Translations under genes and position numbers: made by a program
Shown here: positions 55,698 through 64,000 of the stretch, piece after piece
Layout: every line of letters begins with the position of its first letter
Position numbering within the stretch: the stretch's first letter is position 1
NCBI RefSeq assembly: GCF_900182705.1
Contig: NZ_FXTP01000001.1
Span: 558,001 to 622,000 of the forward strand
Source: Gracilimonas mengyeensis
GTDB lineage: Bacteria > Bacteroidota > Rhodothermia > Balneolales > Balneolaceae
Length of the DNA: 64,000 nt
Direction: 5' to 3'
Notes under the pieces: generated by a model
Databases searched by the model: none
Told to the model about the DNA's origin: nothing
Seen by the model: the letters and a program-made list of their open reading frames with translations, nothing else

Positions 55698-56034
55698 CAC
55701 CCCTGGCTATTAGGGGTAGCAATGAAGGCTACTTCTTCTTTCACTGGTGCTTTTTACTATTTGCCTGTCTGTCCCCTTCTATTCCAATAAAAACCAGTTC
55801 CACCTGCAATTCTTTTTCTGAACTGCTGCACTCAGTTTCAGATAAAACCTACCTATAAAGATTTTTTTGGATTTAGGGAGCCAATAAACCAGCAGCTACC
55901 GTTGAAATCACTGAGACTACCCGGATTCATTTACCAGGTAAGTTCATTTCATTCCAAAAAAATAAAAAAGCATAGGGTACTCGCTTCTTTGCTCGTATTA
56001 CTTACAGAGTCAATTGACAACACCACAGATTTAA
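55698..56034 (+). other. Spacer between ECF sigma and fecR
   Basis: This gap of 337 bases has no gene. A CCCCT...AGGGG hairpin just after the sigma stop (about 55702-55718) may be a weak terminator. The second ECF-type promoter lies at 55975-56000. An in-frame run at 55902-56087 overlaps the promoter and fecR start and is not coding. Confidence 0.6.
55975..56000 (+). promoter_or_regulatory. Putative ECF-sigma promoter of fecR-susCD
   Basis: GGGTA (55975-55979), 14 bases, CGTATTA (55994-56000), within CATAGGGTAC and GCTCGTATTACTT. The fecR ATG is 35 bases beyond. With the copy at 54969 it defines a shared motif for this sigma factor. Confidence 0.68.
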
Positions 56035-57078
56035 ATGAAAACAGAACTTTTATACAAATACTTGACCGGGGTTTGTACGGAATCTGAAGAAGAAGAGATT
56101 GAAGACTGGTTAAAGCAATCCCCTGAAAACAGAAAGAAAATGAGTGATTTAAAAAAAATACTGGAGGTTTCGCCGGGCAAAATGATTCATGTTGATTCTG
56201 AAAAAGCCTGGGATTCCTTCAGTCATACTCACTTGGGGCAAAAGAAAACATTTCAGAAACGAATCCCCGCAAGGAAGCCTGCCTTTAACAATAGAATTGA
56301 CCGTAAAAAGAGTAATAGCCTTAGATATTTTGCCTACGTAGCAGCCGCAGCCGTACTGGTGATTATTAGTTCGCTGTTTTATGCACAAACCTCTACGGTG
56401 CAAGAAACTGTCAGCCAGGAATTGGTTAGCCAGGAAATTACGACCCAGCGGGGACAGCGCACTACCGTACGCCTTTCAGACGGCACCCTCATTCACTTAA
56501 ATGCGGAAAGTAAACTGAGTGTACCTCAGGACTATATGAAAAACAACCGGTTAATTCGCCTGAACGGTGAGGCCTTTTTCGAAGTCACCCCTAATAAAGA
56601 GAAGCCATTCATTGTACAAACAGGAAAGTCAGTTACCCGGGTTTTGGGTACCAAGTTTAATGTAACCGCCTACCCCGATGCCGAACAGGTACAGGTGGTA
56701 GTGGCCGAAGGGAAAGTAGCCTTTGGGGCTAAAGACGATGTAGATACCCCTGAAGTGCAGTTAACGAAAAAGCAACGCGGGGTAATTAACGAAAAGGGGG
56801 AGGTCATGGCCTCGAACATAACTGATCTGGGATTGTACCTGGATTGGAGCAGGGGCTTGCTCACTTTTAAAGATGCCCCCCTCGAAGAGGTCGAAAAGAA
56901 ATTAGAACGATGGTACGATGTGCAAATAACGTTCGATAAGAACATTTCGAATGAAGACAGGCGCCTCACAGGCTCATTTAAAGATGTGTCTATGACGAGT
57001 GTGTTTAATTCAATCGCATTATCTCTTGACCTGAAGTATGCGGAAGATGGTAGAGAGATTGCATTCTCTGCCCGGTAG
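56035..57078 (+). CDS. FecR-family anti-sigma factor
   Basis: The 347-residue protein has a cytoplasmic sigma-binding N-terminus (1-95), one membrane helix (about 101-119, YFAYVAAAAVLVIISSLFY), and a periplasmic FecR domain (about 135-235, with LSDGTLIHLNAESKLSVP and VLGTKFNVTAY). A C-terminal DUF4974 domain follows (about 265-345; LEEVEKKLERWYDVQI). It holds the ECF sigma until the N-terminal signalling domain of SusC contacts the periplasmic part. It lies 53 bases before susC. Confidence 0.95.
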   Translation: MKTELLYKYLTGVCTESEEEEIEDWLKQSPENRKKMSDLKKILEVSPGKMIHVDSEKAWDSFSHTHLGQKKTFQKRIPARKPAFNNRIDRKKSNSLRYFAYVAAAAVLVIISSLFYAQTSTVQETVSQELVSQEITTQRGQRTTVRLSDGTLIHLNAESKLSVPQDYMKNNRLIRLNGEAFFEVTPNKEKPFIVQTGKSVTRVLGTKFNVTAYPDAEQVQVVVAEGKVAFGAKDDVDTPEVQLTKKQRGVINEKGEVMASNITDLGLYLDWSRGLLTFKDAPLEEVEKKLERWYDVQITFDKNISNEDRRLTGSFKDVSMTSVFNSIALSLDLKYAEDGREIAFSAR

Positions 57079-57131
57079 AAATACTGAGCAGCTAAATATG
57101 TCAATCTAAAACAATTGTTGGAAATACTTTT

Positions 57132-60100
57132 ATGGAAAAAACAGTACAAAATTTAGTTCTAAAACGAATTAGAAAACTACTGCTCCTTGGCACCATATTG
57201 CTTATAAGCTCCATCACAGCTGTTGGACAAGCTCACAGGGTGGCACCTGTTGACCAGATTAGCAGCCTGTTTCCCGGAGTACAAATCAATCAGGATATAT
57301 CAGAATCTTCCATTCTTAATAAACTTATTTCGGTGGAATTCCAGGATATACCTTTGCTGGAAGCCATTAACATCATTTCAGAAAAGGCAAACCTGGAAGT
57401 GGTATACAATAGTAAGACCTTACAGTCTATCAACCGCACCATAAACTTTAAAAGTGAACAAATAACCCTTGAACAAGCTCTTTGGCAAACACTTGACGGT
57501 ACAGGCTTACGTTTTGCTGTTGCGGACAATAAGCAGTTAATACTTCTCAAGAGAACTTTTGAGGAAGAAAAGGTTATCGACGCCTTTCGGGAAACGGTAA
57601 CCGGTCAGATAACGGATGGAGATACCGGAGAACCTCTCCCCGGTGTTAACATTGTAATACTGGGAACCACCAACGGTACTTCTTCTGATATTGACGGCTC
57701 CTACAGCCTGTCGGTTGAAAGTTTACAAGATACCCTGGAATTCTCTTTTCTCGGTTATCAAACTCAACGGGTTCCTATAAATGGACGTACCACCGTAAAT
57801 GTTACTATGCAGCCTCAGGTTATTGAGGGTGATGAGCTGGTTGTGGTAGGTTACAGCCAACAACGGGCTGAAGACCTCACCGGCTCTGTGTCACGGGTTC
57901 AGGGTGCTGAAATTAAAAAAGCCCCGGTAACAAACGTAAGCCAGGGTTTAGCAGGACGTCTGCCCGGTGTAGTTGCTATCTCCAATACCGGTGAACCTGG
58001 TTACGATGGTGCAACCATTCGTATTCGCGGACTTAATACCTTCGGTAATGCCAATCCCCTGGTAGTAGTAGACGGTGTACCCGGACGTTCTCTGGATCGC
58101 ATCGACCCCAGCACGGTTGAAAGCATTTCCGTACTGAAGGATGCTTCTGCTGCCATCTACGGTGCACAGGCAGCTAACGGGGTTATTCTCATCACCACCA
58201 AAAGAGGAACCAGCGGCAAGCCTACCATCAACTTCTCTTATAACCAGGGTTTTGCACGGCCAACAACCGTTCCGGATATGGCAAATTCAGCTCAATACGC
58301 TACCCTGCTAAATGAGATCGATATGTATGCAGGCAACCCAATGCGATACACCTCAGAGGAAATCGAAACATTCAGAGACGGTTCCGATCCCTGGAATTAT
58401 CCCAATACCGACTGGTTTGATGAAACCTTAAAGCCATGGTCACCCCAATACAACGGGAATTTATCCATTGATGGCGGCACTGAAAATTTAAAATATTTTG
58501 TAAGCGGTTCCACTAAAGGACAGGACGGTTTCTACGAAAACAGTGCTACAAATTACAATCAGTACGATTTACGGTCTAACTTAGACTTTAAAGTAAATGA
58601 CCATATCGATCTGACTTTTAACGCTTCAGGACGATATGAAGACCGAAATTATCCGGTACGTTCTGCTGAGAATATTTTCCGTATGCTCATGCGCTCCAAG
58701 CCTAATATGCCAGCCTACTGGCCAAATGGGCTTCCCGGACCCGATATCGAATATGGTGATAACCCTGTAGTTATCAGTACCGATGCTACCGGTTATAACG
58801 AAGACCGTAGATACATCGTTAACTCAGATTTTGGGATAGATGTTGAAATACCCTGGGTTGATGGACTCTCGGTAGAAGCCAATGCTTCTCTGGACAAATA
58901 CATCCGTTTCCAAAAAGTATGGCAGACCCCCTGGTACCTCTACAACTGGGACGGCCAAACCGTAGATGAAAACGGCGAGCCTGTTCTCGTTCGAGGTAAA
59001 AAAGGATTTGATGATCCCCGGCTTGCCGAAAACATGGAGGACAGTCATAACATCCTTCTCAGTGGATTGGTTAACTATGAAAAAACCATCGCCAACGACC
59101 ATAAAATTAACCTGTTGGGTGGTGTAGAACGCATCACAGCCAATGGCGACTTATTTGACGCTTACCGCCGATATTACATTTCAACCGCTATCGATCAGTT
59201 ATTTGCCGGTGGCCGGGATGAAATGAACAATGGTGGTTCGGGCTGGGAACAAGCACGACTGAACTACTTTGGAAGGGTTAACTACCGCTTCAAAAACAGG
59301 TACCTGGCTGAATTTGTATGGCGATATCAAGCCTCCTATATCTTTGAAGAATCCAGTAGATATGGTTTCTTCCCGGGTGTATCTTTGGGATATCTTATTT
59401 CCGAAGAAAACTTCTGGAAGGATAATATCTCCATCGTCAATTTTGCCAAAATCAGGGCTTCTATTGGTGAAACCGGTAACGACCTGATTGCGCCCTATCA
59501 ATTCCTGGCCTCTTACCAGTTTAACGATTTATCCTTCATTACTGACGGAGGTAATTCGTTCAACAAAGCCCTTATGGAAGGGGTAGCACCGAACCGTGGG
59601 GTAACCTGGGAAACCGCCATTCAGCGCAACGTAGGTATTGATCTTGAATTTTTTGACGGACAACTGGCCTTAACCACGGACTATTTCTACAACACCCGGG
59701 ATGATATCCTGTGGGCAAGAAATGCTTCCGTACCCTTTACCGCTGGTCTGGATCTACCTGATGAAAACATTGGTAGAGTTAGAAACCAGGGGGTCGACTT
59801 TAGTCTTGAATACACCCAGGAACAATCAACAGGCCTCTCCTACTCGATTGGCGTAAACGGAGTGTATGCCAAGAACAAGATTCTGTTTTGGGACGAACCC
59901 CCTGGGGGACCAGAATATCAGCAATCAACAGGGCGACCTATTGGTTCTGATCTCTACTACCGGGCCATCGGTGTTTTCCAAGACCAAGAACACGTTAACT
60001 CCTACCCTCATTGGGATGGAGCACGACCTGGCGACATCATTTTTGAAGATTACAACAATGACGGTGTAATTGATGCCAACGACCGTGTACGTGATGACAG

Positions 60101-60587
60101 AAGCCGCACTCCAACCTTTACGGGAGGCGTAAACCTGGCCATGGCTTACAAGGGATTCGATCTGTCGGTACTGTTCCAGGGAGCAGCTGGTGGCGTATTC
60201 TACCAATCTACCGAATCGGGTGACTTTGGTAACTTCCTTGAAAGTTTCTACGAAGAACGTTGGACGGCCGAAAATCCAAGCAGCAAACATCCGCGTACGT
60301 ACAACCGCTCTGGCGTTTACTGGGTAAATCAGGCCAATACCTACTGGCTGCACAAGACCGATTACATTCGATTGAAAAACATCGAATTGGGTTATACCCT
60401 GCCGGTCAACTTCACCAGTGCATACGGCATTCAAGATGTACGTCTCTATCTCAGCGCATTCAACTTGTTCACCTTTAGCCCAGACATGAAGGACTTCGAT
60501 CCTGAAACAGTCAATGACCGGGCCGCAGCGGGATATAACTATCCGCTGAATCAGGTGGTGAACTTTGGTGTAAGTCTAACTTTTTAA
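57132..60587 (+). CDS. SusC/RagA TonB-dependent transporter with STN signalling domain
   Basis: The 1151-residue outer-membrane transporter has a signal peptide (1-33). A secretin/TonB short N-terminal (STN) domain (about 68-140, VEFQDIPLLEAINIISEKA) connects to FecR. It is followed by a carboxypeptidase-like beta-sandwich (VTGQITDGDTGEPLPGVNIV, about 155-235), plug (GRLPGVVAISNTGEPGYDGA, VVVDGVPGRSLDRI) and a 22-strand barrel ending VSLTF. It imports glycans with TonB energy. The STN domain and upstream sigma/FecR pair show a trans-envelope induction loop. The substrate is not deducible, but the GH2 gene downstream suggests beta-linked glycans. Confidence 0.96.
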   Translation: MEKTVQNLVLKRIRKLLLLGTILLISSITAVGQAHRVAPVDQISSLFPGVQINQDISESSILNKLISVEFQDIPLLEAINIISEKANLEVVYNSKTLQSINRTINFKSEQITLEQALWQTLDGTGLRFAVADNKQLILLKRTFEEEKVIDAFRETVTGQITDGDTGEPLPGVNIVILGTTNGTSSDIDGSYSLSVESLQDTLEFSFLGYQTQRVPINGRTTVNVTMQPQVIEGDELVVVGYSQQRAEDLTGSVSRVQGAEIKKAPVTNVSQGLAGRLPGVVAISNTGEPGYDGATIRIRGLNTFGNANPLVVVDGVPGRSLDRIDPSTVESISVLKDASAAIYGAQAANGVILITTKRGTSGKPTINFSYNQGFARPTTVPDMANSAQYATLLNEIDMYAGNPMRYTSEEIETFRDGSDPWNYPNTDWFDETLKPWSPQYNGNLSIDGGTENLKYFVSGSTKGQDGFYENSATNYNQYDLRSNLDFKVNDHIDLTFNASGRYEDRNYPVRSAENIFRMLMRSKPNMPAYWPNGLPGPDIEYGDNPVVISTDATGYNEDRRYIVNSDFGIDVEIPWVDGLSVEANASLDKYIRFQKVWQTPWYLYNWDGQTVDENGEPVLVRGKKGFDDPRLAENMEDSHNILLSGLVNYEKTIANDHKINLLGGVERITANGDLFDAYRRYYISTAIDQLFAGGRDEMNNGGSGWEQARLNYFGRVNYRFKNRYLAEFVWRYQASYIFEESSRYGFFPGVSLGYLISEENFWKDNISIVNFAKIRASIGETGNDLIAPYQFLASYQFNDLSFITDGGNSFNKALMEGVAPNRGVTWETAIQRNVGIDLEFFDGQLALTTDYFYNTRDDILWARNASVPFTAGLDLPDENIGRVRNQGVDFSLEYTQEQSTGLSYSIGVNGVYAKNKILFWDEPPGGPEYQQSTGRPIGSDLYYRAIGVFQDQEHVNSYPHWDGARPGDIIFEDYNNDGVIDANDRVRDDRSRTPTFTGGVNLAMAYKGFDLSVLFQGAAGGVFYQSTESGDFGNFLESFYEERWTAENPSSKHPRTYNRSGVYWVNQANTYWLHKTDYIRLKNIELGYTLPVNFTSAYGIQDVRLYLSAFNLFTFSPDMKDFDPETVNDRAAAGYNYPLNQVVNFGVSLTF

Positions 60588-60598
60588 ATTGAATTGTC

Positions 60599-62377
60599 AT
60601 GAATAAACAAAAAAACATACTTATCCTGACACTAATCCTTTTATTTACAGCGTGCAGCGATGGCTTTCTGAATGTACAGCCACAAGATCGTTACTCGGAT
60701 GCCGCTGTTTGGAGTGATCAGGCTTTAGCCACAGCATTTGTAAACGATATCTATATGGGCCTGCACTATGGCTTTCAGGTAGAAATGTTAGACTCTTTTA
60801 GTGACATTTCTATGACCAAACGTGCAGAAACACTGCCCATCGTAACCAGTGATTTAACGGAAAGTTACCTTAGTATCTTAGATCCTAACCACTGGCTTAG
60901 CAGCTTCGAAAATCTCAACTGGAACAGCCTTTATGAGAATGTTCGTGCCTGTAACGTATTTTTCGAGAATATCGAAAATTCTGAATTAGAAGGACCGGAA
61001 ATCGAGCGCCTTAAAGGCGAAGTACACTTTCTGCGAGCTTACAACTATTATTATTTGATGAGCTTGTTCGGTGGCGTGCCTATTATCGATCAACCCTACG
61101 CTCCTACCGATGACCTGGCAGTGCCAAGAGGTACGCTCGAAGAAACCGTAAACTTTATTGTTGCTGATTTAGATGCTGCAGCCAACCTGCTGCCCCTAAC
61201 CGGCGACAAAGCCCGTGCCACACAGGGAGCTGCTATGACCCTAAAATCCAGGGTACTGCTTTATGCTGCAAGCGACTTGTTTAACTCTGGCGCATCCTGG
61301 AGTTCCGGTTACAGCAACCCCGAGTTGGTAAGCTACACCGGGGGCGACAGAACCGCCCGCTGGCGTGCGGCCCAAGAAGCTGCTAAAGCCGTAATAGACC
61401 TGGGTGTATACAGCTTGCATGGCGGAACCAACCCTGCCTCAGCTGAAGAAGCAACAGAGAATTACATCAATATCTTCCTCAACCACAGTACTCAAGAAGA
61501 TATCTTCATTTCCTACTACGACAACATCAACAGAACAGACTGGCAAACACCAGATCCCGGTTTGCACTATGGCCCTAACGGCTACCATAACTGGGGTAAT
61601 AACACGCCTCTGCAACGCTTTGTTGATTCTTATGAAATGATTGATGGCAGCGAGTTTGACTGGAACAACGAGGAACACAGCACGGCTCCTTATGAAAACA
61701 GAGACCCCAGATTCTATGCAACAGTTCTTTACGACGGTGCAGACTGGCGTGAACGTCCTGATGATGTAGCCGCTTCTGATCCTGAAGGGGTAATCCAAAC
61801 AGGATTCTTTGAAAACGAAGATGGCACCTATACTCCCGGCCTGGATACCCGTCAAAGTCCTTTCGAAGACTGGAACGGTACCTACAGCGGATATTATCTG
61901 CGCAAATTCATTGATCCTTCTATTGATCATCAATACGAGCGACAAAACCTCCCATGGAGACAAATGCGTTATGCCGAGGTATTGTTGAACTACGTAGAAG
62001 CCAGTATTGAACTGGGTCAAGAAGCCGAAGCCAGACAATATTTGAACATGATTCGACAAAGAGCCGGTATGCCAGATGTTCCTGCCACCGAATCTGGTGC
62101 AGACCTTATGGATCGCTACAGAAACGAGCGCAAAATTGAGCTTGCTTACGAGCAACACCGCTTTTTCGATATTCGTCGATGGATGATTGCACCTGACGTG
62201 CTTTTAGATGCACGCGGAGTGGACATCCGTTACCCCTACGGTAGCGATACGCCTACCTACACGGTTATTGACATCGGTTTTATGACTCGTGATTGGAAAG
62301 ACAAAGCATATTTTTTACCCATACTTCTGGATGAATTGAATAGGAATGACCTTCTTATTCAGAATCCGGGATATTAA
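60599..62377 (+). CDS. SusD/RagB glycan-binding lipoprotein
   Basis: The 592-residue lipoprotein (lipobox LLFTAC, cysteine 19) is rich in helices with TPR-like repeats. It contains the SusD landmarks FLNVQPQDRYSD, LRAYNYYYLMSLFGGVPI and RNERKIELAYEQHRFFDIRR. It caps the SusC barrel on the cell surface and captures glycan. It starts 11 bases after susC, so translation is closely coupled, and a strong terminator follows. Confidence 0.96.
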   Translation: MNKQKNILILTLILLFTACSDGFLNVQPQDRYSDAAVWSDQALATAFVNDIYMGLHYGFQVEMLDSFSDISMTKRAETLPIVTSDLTESYLSILDPNHWLSSFENLNWNSLYENVRACNVFFENIENSELEGPEIERLKGEVHFLRAYNYYYLMSLFGGVPIIDQPYAPTDDLAVPRGTLEETVNFIVADLDAAANLLPLTGDKARATQGAAMTLKSRVLLYAASDLFNSGASWSSGYSNPELVSYTGGDRTARWRAAQEAAKAVIDLGVYSLHGGTNPASAEEATENYINIFLNHSTQEDIFISYYDNINRTDWQTPDPGLHYGPNGYHNWGNNTPLQRFVDSYEMIDGSEFDWNNEEHSTAPYENRDPRFYATVLYDGADWRERPDDVAASDPEGVIQTGFFENEDGTYTPGLDTRQSPFEDWNGTYSGYYLRKFIDPSIDHQYERQNLPWRQMRYAEVLLNYVEASIELGQEAEARQYLNMIRQRAGMPDVPATESGADLMDRYRNERKIELAYEQHRFFDIRRWMIAPDVLLDARGVDIRYPYGSDTPTYTVIDIGFMTRDWKDKAYFLPILLDELNRNDLLIQNPGY

Positions 62378-62399
62378 AAATATGTTTAGTTGAGATAGG

Positions 62400-62450
62400 A
62401 AGATTGGGGATAGGATTAAAGTGGCTTTTTCCTTCCCCAATCTTATTTTT
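62400..62450 (+). terminator. Intrinsic terminator after susD
   Basis: AAGATTGGGG (62400-62409) pairs with CCCCAATCTT (62435-62444), followed by ATTTTTTATT. It separates the regulatory/transport genes from the GH2 gene. Confidence 0.88.
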
Positions 62451-62578
62451 TATTATTGTTATTGGCGAGATAAAGACTTTTCTACAGGTATTAAGATCAT
62501 AACCTGACTTTTTTATCATCCCCTTTTTTAAAAAAGCGACCGCTTCCACTCTTAAAAGATTATTTCACAAGATTATCA

Positions 62579-64000
62579 TGAATATGAGGCTCCTAAAAAA
62601 TTTATATAAGTTTATACCCCTACTTTTTCTCTTTTTCAGCTATCAGACTGTGTTCGCACAGCAAACTCAAACCGTCTATCTCTCGGGCACCGGTGCTGAG
62701 GATACCAAGGAATGGGAATTCAAATGTTCAGAAGGAAGATACTGCGGAAGCTGGTCTACCATTGAAGTGCCCTCCCATTGGGAGCAACAAGGCTTTGGAG
62801 AATACAACTACGGACACGTTCCCTTCGATCAGCGGCTGAAAGAAACCGGAACCTACCGGTATGACTTTGAAGTACCAGAAAGTTGGGAAAACAATACCGT
62901 AAAAATTGTTTTTGAAGGCGTGATGACTGATGCCCGTGTCAGTATTAACGGCCAGTCAGCCGGTGAAAAGCACCAGGGAGCCTTTTATCCTTTTGAATAC
63001 GATATCACTCCTCTTTTGAATTTTGGGGAAGAAAACACGCTGGAAGTGGTTGTTGATAAATTTTCAGCCAACATGTCTATTAATTGGGCTGAACGTCAGG
63101 CCGACTACTGGGTATTCGGTGGTATTTTTCGACCCGTTTTCCTCGAAGTACTTCCCCAACAATATATTGACCGCGTTGCCATCGATGCTAAAGCAGACGG
63201 TTCGGTCAAAACAGAAGCCCACCTTGCAGGTATCGAGGACGCGACATCGGTAACCCTGAATATTCAGAATACAGATGGAGAAACACTGGCTTCTTTTTCT
63301 AACGATATTGATAAACAAGAAAATGTAGCTCTTATTAATGGCACCTTTGAAAATCCAAAATTGTGGTCGCCCGAGTTTCCAAACCTGTACCATTTTCAGT
63401 TCCAGTTAAAAGATCAGAGCGGCAATGTAATCCACAGCGTCAGCGAACGCATGGGCTTCCGGACGGTGGAAATACGTGCCCAGGATGGCATTTATGTGAA
63501 TGGCGTGAAAGTGAGACTTAAGGGCGTAAACCGGCACACTTTCCATCCCGATTACGGCCGGACCTCCAGCAAAGCCTTCAGTATTGCCGACGTGAACCGC
63601 ATCAAAGATATGAATATGAACGCGGTTCGTATGGCGCACTATCCCCCTGATCAGCACTTTTTGGAAGCCGCTGACTCCATTGGATTATTTGTATTGGATG
63701 AATTGGCGGGCTGGCAACATCCGGGTTACGATACCGAAGTGGGCCGAAAGCTTCTAAAGGAAATGATTTATGACGACATGAATCACCCTTCTATCGTATT
63801 GTGGGATAACGCCAATGAAGGCGGATGGAATCCGGCTTACGACGAAGACTTCAAAAAACTGGATATCCAAAAAAGGGAAGTAATCCATCCGTGGGGCGTA
63901 CATGAAAAGATTAACGCCGCTCACTACTTCAATTACAACTACCTTTCGATGGATAATTTTGCTCCACGAAAGATCTTCCTCCCCACTGAATTTCTCCATG
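62579..64000 (+). CDS. Glycoside hydrolase family 2 enzyme, 3' end beyond window
   Basis: The frame is open from ATG 62579 to the window edge (474 codons). A signal peptide (cleaved near VFAQQ) is followed by the sugar-binding jelly roll (about 40-195), immunoglobulin-like domain (200-290) and the start of the TIM barrel. GVKVRLKGVNRHTFHPDYG opens the barrel and the acid/base Glu is in IVLWDNANEGGWN. The nucleophile lies beyond the window. It differs from the GH2 at 30474, which is a lipoprotein with another domain order. It is probably the glycosidase of the SusCD locus despite the terminator between them. Confidence 0.9.

Noticed and set aside
1-64000. tRNA, rRNA, CRISPR array, transposase or phage genes
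   Set aside because: I looked for T-loop-like GTTCGA motifs, regularly spaced direct repeats and transposase or integrase motifs and saw none. A covariance search (tRNAscan, Infernal) would be needed to exclude small RNAs.

Overview
The window looks like a chromosome segment of a motile, heterotrophic member of the Bacteroidota/Balneolota side of the FCB group. Three things suggest this: SusC/SusD with a FecI/FecR-type sigma/anti-sigma pair, a DUF2480 protein, and a C-terminal sorting tail of the YPNPFNPST type. Several chemoreceptors and promoters matching the flagellar sigma-28 consensus fit a swimming Balneola-like organism better than a gliding Bacteroidota. The genus is an inference. I saw no rRNA, tRNA, CRISPR array, insertion sequence or prophage.

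Layout. 1-5.2 kb (minus): a partial SDR epimerase, nadB overlapping prfB (with the classical RF2 +1 frameshift site), a DUF883 protein and a DUF1080 hydrolase. 5.5-13.1 kb (plus): three tandem cassettes, each a sigma-28-type promoter, an outer-membrane barrel gene and a small secreted PstS-like protein, followed by a chemoreceptor. 13.4-25 kb (minus): a probable heterodimeric ABC exporter with an RNase Z-like gene between its subunits, a renalase-like oxidoreductase, an AtuA-family protein, a dockerin-like secreted protein whose sorting tail is frameshifted at a C11 tract, a VOC protein, and a SCO-like/chemoreceptor pair with its own sigma-28-type promoter. 25.2-30 kb: rsmI-lnt, a RelE-type toxin-antitoxin pair and a BamA/TamA-like protein. 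30.4-38.6 kb (minus): GH2 glycosidase, CE15-like esterase, serine hydrolase, MgtC and an MFS transporter, separated by repeat-rich spacers. 39-50.5 kb: three sensor kinases, two small membrane proteins and a chemoreceptor fused in frame to an outer-membrane barrel. 50.8-54.8 kb: an iron-sulfur-type regulator divergent from superoxide dismutase, DUF2480, FMN reductase and CbiX-like genes. 55-64 kb (plus): a polysaccharide-utilization locus (ECF sigma, FecR, SusC, SusD, GH2 running off the end).

Main message. Six sites match TAAR-N15-CCGATAA with identical spacing. They lie upstream of three barrel/PstS-like cassettes, the chemoreceptor-barrel fusion, the SCO/chemoreceptor pair and a large hybrid kinase operon. 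The tandem cassettes next to a chemoreceptor, together with the in-frame chemoreceptor-barrel fusion, suggest a chemosensory system in which outer-membrane channels and periplasmic binding proteins are made with the motility regulon and feed ligands or signals to chemoreceptors. I do not know this as a described system. The intergenic DNA also carries several small repeat families, two of them hairpins whose stems change between copies while pairing and loop are kept.
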